DNA of 64,000 bases from Euonymus europaeus. Its lineage: Eukaryota; Streptophyta; Magnoliopsida; Celastrales; Celastraceae. The stretch is from the NCBI GenBank assembly GCA_963580455.1, contig OY756968.1, forward strand, positions 4,997,544 through 5,061,543. Reading direction: 5' to 3'. This document shows, piece by piece, positions 42,556 through 56,920 of the stretch (position 1 is the first letter of the stretch; every line of letters begins with the position of its first letter). The notes beneath the pieces were generated by a model, which was not told the origin of the DNA, made no database searches, and saw only the letters and a program-made list of their open reading frames with translations. Both the position numbers and the translations under genes were made by a program.

Positions 42556-43595
42556 TATCTAGCCAACGTACTCAACAACTCATCCCCAGCTATTTGCCTC
42601 ACCACATGTATCATCCTAGAAAGCGGAATCTTCCCTTGCTGCAACCAAACATTTAAATTAACTTAAAACGCGTACTAAGAAAACTACCCAGATGCTTCTA
42701 CTTCTTGAAAAATATAGTTGAGAATGTAAAATGCAAAGAAAATTATTACCTTTAATAAATCATACTGTTTAATTGGAAATCAAACGAAACTTTTAAGGTT
42801 CCAAAAGTATAAGTATTTTAAGTATTGGAATCAATTTAGGATAGCTGATAACTGGTGACATGGATAATTGTGTTCTTGAATTATCTGGAACAGAAAATTA
42901 AAATAAGCTTTACATCAGATTAGTAGAATGAAATTAGAAGTTCATGATGAACAAAAGATGCTTACTTTTCAATGTGGGAGACCTGAACTGATGACGAGAT
43001 CTGGTTTCAAGTGAGAATTCATATAAGCACTCCACACAATGTATATTTTTGGTACGAAAAGATTGTCTACTCAAGTGTCAAACTCAACTGAACTTGGTTT
43101 AAACTGCTCCGAACCATATCTGATCACTTCTGTCCTTCCCATTATAGCATGACAGGTGAAAATATGCCTAATGCCCTCTTCATCAGGAGTTGAATGCACT
43201 ACTCTATCGAAGGAAAATAAATTAATTACTTAGCTATGAAAGGAAGGTAACAAAAAAAAAATACCAACATTTCTTCCTCAGTCATGAAGAAGCTATCTCG
43301 GAGAAGGCAAATGAATCCCAACACCATGAGATCGGCCATAAACAGGTTCATCAGTCTTGGTAAACCCATGAGAGACAATCGCAGAGATGTCATCCTTTGA
43401 AGCACCATACCAACCCCAAGTATAATTGGTATTGCCACCACGATTAGTAAACACAGCCTGTAAGAGAATTTGATGGCTTTGAACCCTAAAATTTCCTGAC
43501 CAACTAGAATGGGTGTTTTGGTGGATTGCCACAACACTTGTTTGACTCCCCAATAGGCCCAAACTGCTCAAGAAAAATATTCTTTTGCTTGTCAT
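42556..43595 (-). pseudogene. Decayed SRO (RCD1-like) gene: PARP domain plus RST end
   Basis: SRO proteins combine a catalytically diverged PARP domain with an RST domain that binds transcription factors. Minus-strand remnants appear in the correct order. (1) 43595-43293 has a PARP core: SVVAIHQNTHSSWSGNFRVQ, QAVFTNRGGNTN, GWYGASKDDISAIVSHGFTK, HGVGIHLPSPR. Just after it the frame must slip to continue as DSFFMTEEEM. (2) About 43204-42966 reads VHSTPDEEGIRHIFTCHAIM, then GRTEVIRYGSEQFKPSSVEF DT, an in-frame TGA, then VDNLFVPKIYIVWSAYMNSH. (3) About 42650-42560 gives LQQGKIPLSRMIHVVRQIAG then DELLSTLARYSRKRV, an RST C-terminal piece. The frameshift and stop argue for a pseudogene. No intact N-terminal part was found up to 44.6 kb. 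Confidence 0.75.
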
Positions 43596-45541
43596 ATGAA
43601 TGATGCGATTCTTGTAACTGTACGTACCATCCCATTGCTAGTAAGGAACCCGAATTGATTGTGAGTGGATTCATCACTGTTAGGAACAGAATTCAAATCA
43701 AATATCTCTCTATTAGCATTTTACGATGAAACTTTGTCTTCTGCCATAACTTGCTCCGACTGTTCAATCCAGAAAACAAGAACGAAAAATTCAAATTGCA
43801 GCAAATTCTAGAGGAATCCTTTTTCATTTGTAAATTGACAAGAATCAACCATTCAAAAATTCGGATTAAAGAAGTTCTAAACAATTCAATTTGTAAATTC
43901 CAAGAAAAATCTACACGAAATTCACGTCAAATGCAATTCTAAGCGATCCATTTGTAGAATGACATTATGACAATGAACAACTATCCTAAAGAACCCACCA
44001 ATTGTCAAATGTACAAGCCCGCAGAAACAATATAAGTCAAAAGAACTAACTGGGGAACAATATTGTTATTCAAGAAAAAGAGAGAGTGGAAGTACTTGAA
44101 CTTTAACAGAAATTCGCACTCAGTTTCTTGAAGTGTACCCCAATCTATGCAAAATGCACATTCAATCAAATTCTACAAGTACAATGAACCATCCTAAAGA
44201 ATCCCTAATTGTCAAATGAGCAATCTGGCAGACATAACATTAGTACAAAGAACTACCAGAGGAAGAATATTGTGATTCAAGAAACAATGATAGTGAAAAG
44301 CACTCGAAGGTTGACGGAAATACACATCCAATTTCTTGAATGTGAATCCCTAATCTATGCAAATCCAATTCAATCAAATTTCAAACAATTACTGAGACAA
44401 GAAACAACCATCCTAAAGAACCTAATGGTCAAATGCACCGGCTCGCGGAGACAATATAAGTCGAAAGAAATACCATGAAGAAACGAAGAGACAGAAAGAA
44501 CGAGAATCAACTTGAAGATTGCGATGATAGCGAGCTAGAGTTCTCTCTCTGTGTCAAGCAGAAGAGAAGATTCAAGAAAAAATTTTATAGACCGAGGGTT
44601 TTACTAGTGTGCAGTATGGTCAAAGGACTGGACACCGTACAATGATCGCCACATGTACGTTAGATTTTATAAATAATTTTTATTTTTTTAAAACAGAAAA
44701 TATTATGAAAATGAAATGATAAAAATGGGTATAAAAATTTAGCTTATTACAAAATCTTAACAAGTAAAGGTTTATATAAATATTTTATACTTCAATCAGC
44801 AATTGAGCTATCAACCCCATATAAATAAGATTCTCTTGTACCAGCCGCCCCATGAGTGCTTGACGACGAGGTAACGGGAGAGGAGTCGATATGTTTTTCT
44901 TCTTGTGCATTTTCTTCCTTAAACGGGAGTGCTCGACCTCGAGCATGGCTCCGTTGTTGATTGTTGAGATAAAGAAAGTACAGTGGGGTATTTAAGTTAT
45001 TTTGATAAAATATTTTAATTAAATAATTTTTAAAATATATTTTAATTAATATATTAATTCAATTGCTGGGATTTGATTCTTATTTGGTAATCAAATATGA
45101 TGATCATTGGGCCAACGGTAGTGATACCGTTTGTTTACCCGTGCTGGATCGTAGTGCAACCCATAGACCGAGGGAGAGAGAAAGGGCGGGTATATATAGC
45201 CAGAGACTTGCAAGGCCAAGGAGAAGAGATCGATTTGATCGGTTTTTTCTTCCTTGATTTCGTTCCTTTTGGAGTGATTTCACAAAAACACACTTTTGCG
45301 TGCCGTTTTATCGTTTCCTGATTTCGTTTAAGTAGACCGATTTGGATCCGGTTCAGCATATCCATCTCCGGTTCCAATATTGTGATATGGGCTAATTTAC
45401 GAGAATATCCCCGAAATGCATATTACGGGCCTTGCGCTATGAATACGCTAATACCGAGCCAGGCCCATGGCCCATTCCAATCTCCATTTAGCCATATACA
45501 GATACAGCATAGACTATAGAACCGGTGTACCGAACTCGAAA
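43596..45541. other. Upstream side of the SRO relic and UFM1 promoter region
   Basis: Between 43.6 and 44.55 kb, three to four imperfect copies of a roughly 120-150-bp segment can be traced by the words ATCCTAAAGAACC, ATTGTCAAATG and GACATAATATAAGTC-like text (near 43980-44050, 44190-44260 and 44400-44465). No coding function. 44.6-45.5 kb is AT-rich followed by the UFM1 upstream region. Confidence 0.45.
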
Positions 45542-48623
<3,082 letters not shown>

Positions 48624-49501
48624 ATGTGCATATCATCCTAGTGGAGTTCTTCTATCAGAGTCATAAAAAAAATTACTGACTTGGCTTGTTTTATCCTTTT
48701 CTGGATATATTGGGTCTAATCATGTGGTATTTTTTCACAAACTGTGGAATCTTTTTTTTTTTATTCTTTTCATTTTCTGCACATCATAATAACTAGTGCG
48801 ACTGATGTCATGAGTTTTATTATGCCATGGTAAAAGGTGGCTAGAACAAGGAAAATGTTCAATTACGAGAATATATAAACGGTTACTATTACTGGTTTAC
48901 ATCCTCTTAGCCCATAATCTCATTCTTGCTTAGGCCATACTAGTGAGCAGACTCTGGATTTGTAGTTACTAAGGTGATTCGAAGGGTTCGGCTCATTTTT
49001 GTGGTGCTGGCGTATGTCTTATGTGTTTTTTTTTGGCGCAAGCCAGTAATTGACTGGAGGCTGGAGCAACAAAATATCAGGCATGCGTTGGTTTATGACA
49101 CCACCAACTGAGCAACTGACCAATCTGAGCGCTGACAGGAGTTATAAAGTGACAGTCAATACATTCTGGCATTTTGGGGCGAGGACACGAGTCTACCGAC
49201 CAAGCTGACAGACAAAAACCATAAAGTTATAAAAGTATATATAGGTGCGCATGAAGGGGCTTGGGCCACCGACCCCCTCTTATGAGTGAATGCCACGTAA
49301 ATGATTACGCCATGTTGTCGGAAAGATCAAGAGGGCCACAATTTGCCAGTGTTCAAATGCTGTATAAATAAAAGTGAGCAGAATCAGAAGGTCCACATTG
49401 CACAATGGAATGTTACAAATGCAATGTCTTGTCGGCTCTTTTATGAAGTTACTCTAAACGGGCGTTCGTCGAGCTCACCTCATTAAAGATGATTCGATTG
49501 G
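48624..49501. other. Intergenic, UFM1 3' flank
   Basis: No coding signal. Contains a T-run near 48753 and moderately GC-rich text around 49030-49300 with no recognised feature. Confidence 0.5.
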
Positions 49502-49510
49502 ATTAAAGAA

Positions 49511-50592
49511 GGGAGAAGTATCATATCAGTCCTCAAATTTACATTTTTGAGTCATTTTGACCCTCAAATTTTTTCCATACTAAAAAAATTCGTCGACTTT
49601 CTAATTTGAATCAGGTTGGTCCTTAAAATTAAATCCCTTCAAAAAGAAATGCTGATTTGACCGTTAGTTTGATGATATGTCATTGCTGACATGATTTTGA
49701 CCAATAAAATAACACATGTGTCATGGATTTATGTTTAATTTAAAAAAAAAATCTAAAATTAATGTTTCCGGTTGCCATCCCTGTATGTGCGGCCCATCCA
49801 TCTTCACCACCTCCTCCCGGACGTCAACATCCTTGAAATCACCGCCGAACCTCTCCACCACCATGGCATCGCACTCTTGTTATCCTTCATGCGCATGCCC
49901 TCACCCCTCACCGAAACAGCAACAAAGATTGCATTGCTCTGATTCTCAAGTATTTCAACCAAAATAGTTGTGCTTTTATTGGTACAGATCCATGGGTGCT
50001 TTTCGTTCCAGTGCAATTGATTCTACTTGATGATTCATCTTTGTTGTAATTGGATCAAATATGGGTTTCATTAACCCAATTGATTGTTTTGTTTCAGGTG
50101 AAGGACTGGTCACCGAAGAAGATTGAGTGTATTTCAAGATCCAAATTCGAATGGGTTCTTGGTCTTTGTCAGAGACCACTGTGTTCATGCTGACGGTCTA
50201 AAAAAAAAAGGCAAAGTAATGGCCTCTTTCTTTCCATTATGAAAGACACGCACGCCTGCTTCCTCCCCGTGTCAAAAAAAAGTCGCCTGAATCTCCTCGG
50301 AGAAGATGAAAGATGAAAGATGAAAGATTTAAACTTTTTATTATTATGTTTTTTATTTGATTTAATTTGTATGTGATTAATCCATTCAACTTTTGACACA
50401 TATTTTTATTTTTTTTAAAAACAAATCCACATCAGCATATAACTGGCACGTCATTATATTTTAATGAAATTTGACAAAAATACTAACGTGGCCCAAAATA
50501 GAAATTTAGAGGGTTTTATTGGCCTAAAAAATAGTTGAGTGACCAAAATGGTTCAAAAATATAAGTTGAAGGGCTAATCCGATACTTATCAC
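49511..50592. mobile_element. Second non-autonomous Mutator-like element, possibly carrying captured sequence
   Basis: The left end (GGGAGAAGTATCATATCAGTCC...) and the reverse complement of the right end (TGATAAGTATCGGATTAGCCC...) pair imperfectly for roughly 150-200 bp, including ...TTTTTGAGTCATTTTGACCCTCAA against TTTTTGAACCATTTTGGTCACTCAA. A 9-bp duplication with one mismatch flanks them: ATTAAAGAA at 49502-49510 and ATTAAAAAA at 50593-50601. The interior at about 49760-49970 is GC-richer than its surroundings and looks coding-derived. No transposase. Confidence 0.8.
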
Positions 50593-51671
50593 ATTAAAAA
50601 ACAAAGTTTCAACAGTTTTTTCTAAACTCTTTCGTAAACCAATAGAGCTTAAATAGGAAGACGTTCAGCTCGTTTATATTCGCGAACTATTCGTGAGTTA
50701 GTTAGTTATTATGGTCGTTTGTGAACCTGTTCATTAAGGGCAATCACAGTGGGCAACATCTAATGGCCATCAAAAATTATAAAAATGGATTTCACATATA
50801 TCTCACAAAAACACAACTCTCAATATAATCAAATCAACATAACACAAATTTAAATACTGACACATTAGCAAAACATATATCCCAATACAAAATCATTATT
50901 CAACCCAACAACTTTCATTTTCTTCATATTATCCCTATCAAATTTACACTAAAATCAAATATTGGGTCCCACATTTATTACAAAAAGTCAAGCCACATCA
51001 TCATCCACATCACCAAAATACATATCTTAATACAATCAAATAAACAAAATATATTTTTCAATACAGTCACAACAACAACTAATATATGGTTATATTTTGC
51101 ACCAATGTTGTTGCCTCTTTGTGAATACGTTCATCACGTTCATCTGTTGAGTCTTATCAAACAGAAGACGTCTACATTCATTTGGTTCTGAGTTTTTGAC
51201 CCAACCAATCACCGCACTTGACCACCTCACACCTCGACATTCACTTAAATTATCTCACCAACAGCCTTGTTCTTGTTGGCTCATTAAAAGCGGAGATTGG
51301 TCCACCCATCTCTTCCCCAACTCCCATGTTTGGCTTAAATATACAATATTACAATGCTTAACGTGAGTTGATAATAACGGTTATAATGAAGTGCTTTCAG
51401 CCAACGGCTCTTGCTGGAGTATTGACTTTGACAAGGCATAGAGAAGCTGGCCTGTGAAAAAACCAAACCATGGAAAAAGCCAATTAACCAGTACAACACC
51501 CGAGTCCTTTTCAACTAAACAGGACACCGGGTCCCGGTTGCACAGGGGCAAGTGCAGTCCCAGGCGGATCCCACGGAGATTGGAGAGACGTGAAAGCAGC
51601 TTCAAATTAAAAATTAGGTAGAATAATGTAAATATAACATCAAAATAAGAGAACCGAAAAGGAACATGACT

Positions 51672-51730
51672 GACCAATCTCAGCTCAATTGGCGAGTATG
51701 TATCTGGAATCTCGAATTCGAGCCCCATCA
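51672..51730 (+). mobile_element. tRNA-derived SINE fragment
   Basis: RNA polymerase III-like A box (CAGCTCAATTGGCGAG) and B box (AATTCGAGCCCCATC) about 30 bp apart, as in tRNA heads of SINEs. No full tRNA fold and no tail recognised. Confidence 0.45.
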
Positions 51731-51805
51731 TCTTTTCTTATTTTTTTAAAAAAGATAATAATAAATAACTCATATTTTAAGAGTTAATTATAGCTCGTTT
51801 ATAAA

Positions 51806-52045
51806 GTGTTAAATCTTAAGGGAAATGAATTCGCTAAATTCTAACGGATTCGTGTATTAAATTTTCATATTGTAACATAAACAATAAGTATCATTCAAAA
51901 AAAAAAACTAAACAATAAGTGTTAAATTCTATGGGGAACAAATTCGCTAAACCTCAATGAGTTCTTGTATCCAATTTTTATGTTATGATTTAAATAATAA
52001 GTGTTAAATCCTAAGAGGAACGAATTCGCTAAACTCTAACAAACT
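51806..52045. repeat. Three imperfect copies of a ~75-110-bp unit
   Basis: The pattern AAGTGTTAAAT..TAAGGGGAAC-GAATTCGCTAAA-CTCTAAC occurs starting near 51807, 51919 and 51989, each followed by text like TCGTGTATTAAATTTT. Divergent tandem duplication. Confidence 0.65.
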
Positions 52046-52344
52046 AATAATTAATTAAAATTAAATCATAAAATTAAATAAATGCTCAACATATTGATTA
52101 AAGCAGTAGAATAATTAATTATAATAGAAAATTAATATAATAACTATATATGGGTTAGCTTGAATTTCTAAAATATGAGCTACATATAATTTAAAAATAA
52201 AAAATAAAAACACAAGATTGTGCCACTACATTTGCCAAATTATTTTTCATTTTTTCTTATATATTTGAATAGTTCTTTTAGGATTAATTATTTTGAACAA
52301 AAATATGTGGTGAAACATAACGGTGAAACCCTAACTTGAATTTC

Positions 52345-52425
52345 GAGTAGTTCGGTTGATAAAATGAATGGTATGTAATCTTAAATTTTTGAGTTCGAGT
52401 CTGGCCTTCTCTCTCTTTAAAAAAA
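52345..52425 (+). mobile_element. tRNA-derived SINE fragment
   Basis: A-box-like GTAGTTCGGTTGATAAAATG and B-box-like GAGTTCGAGTCTGGCC about 40 bp apart, followed by a CT-rich stretch and an A-run. A degenerate SINE head. Confidence 0.45.
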
Positions 52426-53082
52426 ATGACTCCTGTAAATTGAGAAAAGGGGAAATTAATATTGTCCAAACGCAGTGTTACTATTTGCCATGGAAACGGA
52501 ATACCCGCTACAGTCAACGAACATTCCTGATTCCTCATTTGGGGAATTGGTGGCCCGCAATAGACCATTTGGGTACTAATTTTTATTTTTTAAAAAAATT
52601 AAAAAAATAAATTAACTCATTTCCACAGTTGTGTGAACATCAATATCGTCAAAGCATGATAAGCCAACTAGCCAAGCCTTATAGCAAGAGAAAATAATAA
52701 TTAATTTAATGCATTTTTTAAAATCTATATGTCCAGTCTATACTCTATAGTGTCATTTTTTGAAAAGGATTTCCAACGTCAAAGTCAATTTTAATATTTC
52801 AGTTGGAAGAATTCATTTCTAACTAATTAAATCACTCTTGTCTTTTCCCTTACCCAAAAAGGTAAAAGAGGCAAGCCAACTTTTCCAAATTGGAGTGACA
52901 AATGGACAACCAGCCTTCGTAATAGGGTTAAATATAAAATGTCAGACCATATGTTGACGATGGTTAATTACTCCTAATTAATGTTGTTATCTCGTATAAA
53001 TATTAAATAATTAATATTTTTTTGTGGCGGATTGTTGTAAATAATATATGCAAATCATACTGTAATTCAATGTTTTAAATAT

Positions 53083-54981
53083 GAATACTATAATTGAAGG
53101 CAGTAGATGGAGGGTGGGAAATCGACGGATATTAATGTATGGCAGGATCTCTAGCTACCAATTAGGAGAGATGCTCGTATTTCGACTCCGTGTATTGAAG
53201 GAATGGAGGACTTGAAGGTGGCAAATCTTATGGGGGAGAGGAAACTGGCTTGGGATAATGCTCTAATTGAATCAATTTTCAACGACCGGGACAAGGAACT
53301 AATTTCAAGTATACCTCTCAGTGTTAGAAATATTGAAGATGTTAGTTTTTGGGGGCGGATACGAAGGGTGTTTATATTGTAAAAAGTGCCTACAATTTAT
53401 TATTGGAGGAGAGGCAAAGTTTGAAACAATTTCGTTAGAAGCCAAGAACCCCCTATGGAAGCATATTTAAAGCTTCCTCCTAACATGACTCCAAATGAGG
53501 TCTTTTATGGCTCACTACCTCGTGCTGTAAAAGCTCTTGCCGTAAAATGATATACGTATTTACAGCGTGCATTTGTGCGCCGTCTATAAGTTAATTACGC
53601 GCCGTGAATTAAGTTTTTGAAGACTTGTGAGAATTATTTATGGCTCAAAATGTAAGCCGTTAATATGAATATTTTATGTCGCACAATACATGCCGTAAAT
53701 TTACATTCTTTACGACATACAATGCACGTTGTGAATAAACTTTATTTTCTGAATTGGTCTTTTACAGCGTGCAAAATGTGAGCCATAAAAGTCTACTCAT
53801 ATTGCGGCTCGCAAATGCAGACTGTGAATAGTCAATTATTTACGGCGTTATGCCCGCTGTAATTGATAAAATTTAACGGTGCGTAAATAGAGCGCCGTAA
53901 AAAAAAGGGAAAAGAAACCCAATTACGGCACACATTTCGTGCACGCCGCAAATTTGTATATTTTACGGCGTGCATGCAGTGGGCACTGTAATTTTGATGC
54001 TGTAAAAGCCTCTATTTGGCTAGTGCTATACAAAGTATGTCTTCTCTTATGGAGAGTGCCGTAATTGTTTACCTACACAGGATAATCTAATGGCTCGAAA
54101 ATTTGATATGCCAGCTATATGTATGCGGTGTAATGGGGAGGTTGAGTTTGGTATTCACTCTTTTTTTTATTGTCCTTTTGCTAAGGAATGTTGGCTGCAA
54201 AGTGGATTGGGGTTTGATGGTGGGAGGGCTTCCAGAGTCGTGGACTGGATTGAGATTATTTTTAATAGATTTTCAGCTTAATTTAAGTGCATGCTTATTT
54301 GGAGCTTATGGCAGAGTCGAAATTAGGAATGGAATTACACGATCCATCCATCAAGTAGTTGGATTTGCTGACTTGGTTATAGGGCAGTGACGTGATGCAC
54401 GAAGGAAGGATATGGCAGTAGCTGATATATCCAGTTCAAGGTCCCTTAATGTATGGCAAAACCCCCCAACAGGATGGATCAAATGCAATGTGGATGCTGC
54501 ACTTTTCTCAAGTAAAAATCAATCAGGTATGGGCTGGGTAATTTGCGACTCAAATGGAAATTTCATTGCAGCAAAAAGTAAGTGAGTTTGGGGATGTTCT
54601 GAAGTTAAGATAGTTGGGTCCATTAGTTTTAGAGAAACTTTAAGCTGGTTAAAAATAGTGGAATGTGAGAATGTGATAACGGAGGCCGATGCTATTATTG
54701 TAGTTCAAGCAGTTGACTCTTCAATAGTTGATGTCTCTCATTTCGGATTGGTAATTGAAGATTGTAAGAAACTACTCAAAGAGTTTAGAAACTTCAAGTA
54801 TGTTTATGTTAGAAGATCTACGAATCATGTTGCTAATCTCGTAGCTATAATAACATTTTTTTTATCAGATGCTTTAGTTTGGTAGTCTACTCCTTCCCTG
54901 TGATTTGTAATGCATTATCTTTGGATTTCCACTAATAAATTTCCATTTCTCAAAAAAAAAAAAAAAAAAGAATACTATAAT
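53083..54981 (+). mobile_element. 5'-truncated LINE (plant L1-like) with nested CACTA-like insert
   Basis: A perfect 12-bp duplication GAATACTATAAT (53083-53094 and 54970-54981) flanks a segment ending in a poly(A) run at 54952-54969: the signature of LINE retrotransposition. It starts within the 3' part of the reverse-transcriptase ORF: INVWQDP-like text with in-frame defects, DLKVANLMGERKLAWDNALI, then the zinc-knuckle-like zf-RVT part (MPAICMRCNGEVEFGIHSFF, YCPFAKECW). After a gap comes an RNase H-like domain (WIKCNVDAALFSSKNQSGMG, CENVITEADAIIVVQAVDSS, VYVRRSTNHVANLVA). Several stops and shifts are present. The LINE is split by the element at 53513-54025. Confidence 0.85.
53513..54025. 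mobile_element. Short CACTA-like element inside the LINE
   Basis: The left end starts CACTAC and reads GCTGTAAAAGC soon after; the right end, reverse-complemented, starts CACTAG and reads GCTTTTACAGC. The interior is full of subterminal words such as TTTACGGCGTGCA, TTACGGCACAC, GCGCCGTAAA and GTGCGCCG in both orientations. About 510 bp, no coding capacity. A 3-bp duplication cannot be fixed unambiguously (GCT is on the left; GCT overlaps the last base on the right). The LINE text resumes immediately after it. Confidence 0.7.
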
Positions 54982-55190
54982 AATACCAATCATGCAATTG
55001 ATATGTGGTATAATCGGTTCATCAACAAATATCGAACATGAAAAATTTATCTCGGCTATTAATTAGATTTTTATTAATTTTAATTTAGAAATTATTTTCC
55101 GAATGAAAACTCGTATTTCATTGGTATTGAATTTGAGACCAACATATCATCGGTTCAAGCAATATTTGGCCGTCGTGGCGCAAAATGATA

Positions 55191-55443
55191 CTCCATTCGT
55201 CTCATTTTAATTGTTCTTTATTTTTTTTTTGGAATGTCCCAAAATACATAACTATTTCAATTAATGAAAACTATTTTTTTTTTATTTTTTCTCATTTTAC
55301 CCTTAACTTGAAAAGCTCAAGAACTAACTCAATAAACATGAAACATTATCAATAAGGGTATCAATATCAAATTAAAAGAGAATTAAATATTTTTTTAAAT
55401 TGTGTGAAAATGTGAAGAGACAGCTAAAATGAGATGGAAGGTG
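55191..55443. mobile_element. Stowaway-like MITE
   Basis: Inverted ends CTCCATTCGTCTCATTTTAATTG and CACCTTCCATCTCATTTTAGCTG (reverse complement of the right end) with TA on both sides (55189-55190, 55444-55445). 253 bp, AT-rich, non-coding. Confidence 0.75.
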
Positions 55444-55680
55444 TAATTAAGTATAATAAAACCGTGGGTCCTCCGATATTGGATACACTGATGTAATTAT
55501 CGGCATTCACACTTTTTAAGTCTCTAATAAAGATAATTGAAAGGAAAGGTTGTGGTCAAACCACAATGATGGGTAGTGTGGGAGTGGGAAGAAGTGAAGA
55601 ACAGAGCTCGAGGCCATGCACTTTGTGACCGGCTATAGACGGTCCACTTCCCACGCTGCCCTTGTCTCTATTTTATTATA

Positions 55681-55979
55681 CTTTCTTTGTCCTATTTGAC
55701 ATTTGACATGTTGATTTATTTTTCAGACAGATTAAACAAATTTAATTAATATTATTAAAATAATAAATTTAATTAGTTTTACTTTTAATATACTCTTCGT
55801 TAAAACTACTGCATTCACACCTAATTTTTTGAGAATAAAGAGAATATGATAAAAAATATTATTTAATAAATGATGATAGATTAATAAATTAATCATTTTT
55901 ATTTATTTTCAAAAAAAATGATTATAATTTAAAATAAATAAAAATAAAAATATTGTCTATGAAATAGAGACGGAGGGAG
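55681..55979. mobile_element. Stowaway-like MITE, diverged
   Basis: The right end, reverse-complemented, starts CTCCCTCCGTCTCTATTTCATAG; the left end CTTTCTTTGTCCTATTTGACAT is a decayed version. TA dinucleotides flank it at 55679-55680 and 55980-55981. About 299 bp. Confidence 0.6.
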
Positions 55980-56920
55980 TAATAATTATCCCACTTTTAA
56001 TTTGGATAATCTTGATTTGACTTCTCATGCAATAAATGGACAGCGTTGCCTACAACTACTGGTGTTTGAGTAATTTGTAAATGCCAAATAGAACATGTTA
56101 TTTTTTGTATCGTTGGGATAAATAATTGGATGGAATTTATGACGGTGTTTTGAGTTCAAACTTAAAAACGACATAAATCAGTTACTGTGCGTTATTTGTC
56201 ACAAGAAGAAGAAAAAAAAGGTGAAAACACAGCATTTAAGTAAAAAAAAAAGAGGAAGAAATCTACCCGTCTTCTTTGGGGTGTCTGGGAAATTGGATCT
56301 TCTATAAAAAAACTAATTATAGGAGATCAATTCAAGTTAATTATTATAAAATTTTGAGAAAATATATTTAAATTTTATTCAATTTTACGAATCAAACAAT
56401 ATTTTTTTAGAGGAAAATATTTTTGTTATATCCAATAGTCCAGAATTATTACGAACTTTCATATTAAATTTAAGATTTCTTTTAAATAAAATACAAGAAT
56501 TCATTAGCCTGAATTTTAGAAAAATAAAAAATTTGAAGGCCCAAGCAACTTTTTACAGCCGACATTGCTCTGATTTTACTACAGCAGTCCAGCCATCCTT
56601 TTCTTTTTTCGTTGCCTAAAATCAAAATTTCCCATAAATTTAGGTTTTGTAATTATCTTAATCAATGTTTGTCCAAACTAATGACAGTAACAAACAAAAA
56701 ACAAGATCAAATGGTTATCAACGTCATCGAAATTACAGAGCTGAACTAAACGGCGTAACACCCAAGCTACGCCGCTAAAGATCAAGCCGCAAAGCCGCCG
56801 TGCTTTTCTCCAACAAAAATCCTGTAAACAACACTCGCTGCAGCTGTATCGAACAGACACCAGAGCATAAATCGAAATCATCTTTTTCACTCTTCATCTT
56901 CTTCTCTCTATACAATTTGC

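Larger units (their letters stand above)
50602..53082. other. Repeat-rich intergenic region
   Basis: No gene. Contains a possible hAT-like MITE (about 50738-51120, ends GGGCAATCACAGTGGGCAAC and CCAATGTTGTTGCCTC), two tRNA-like SINE pieces and a three-copy repeat (listed separately). Otherwise AT-rich. Confidence 0.5.
54982..56920. other. Upstream region of the O-fucosyltransferase gene with MITEs
   Basis: AT-rich, no gene. Two Stowaway-like MITEs at 55191-55443 and 55681-55979. The last few hundred bases before 56921 form the 5' flank of the next gene, with a CT-rich leader (CTTCTTCTCTCTATACAATTTGC just before the ATG). Confidence 0.55.

Noticed and set aside
44209..44478. 89-codon plus-strand ORF upstream of UFM1
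   Set aside because: Falls in the duplicated AT-rich segments; no domain and no conserved start.
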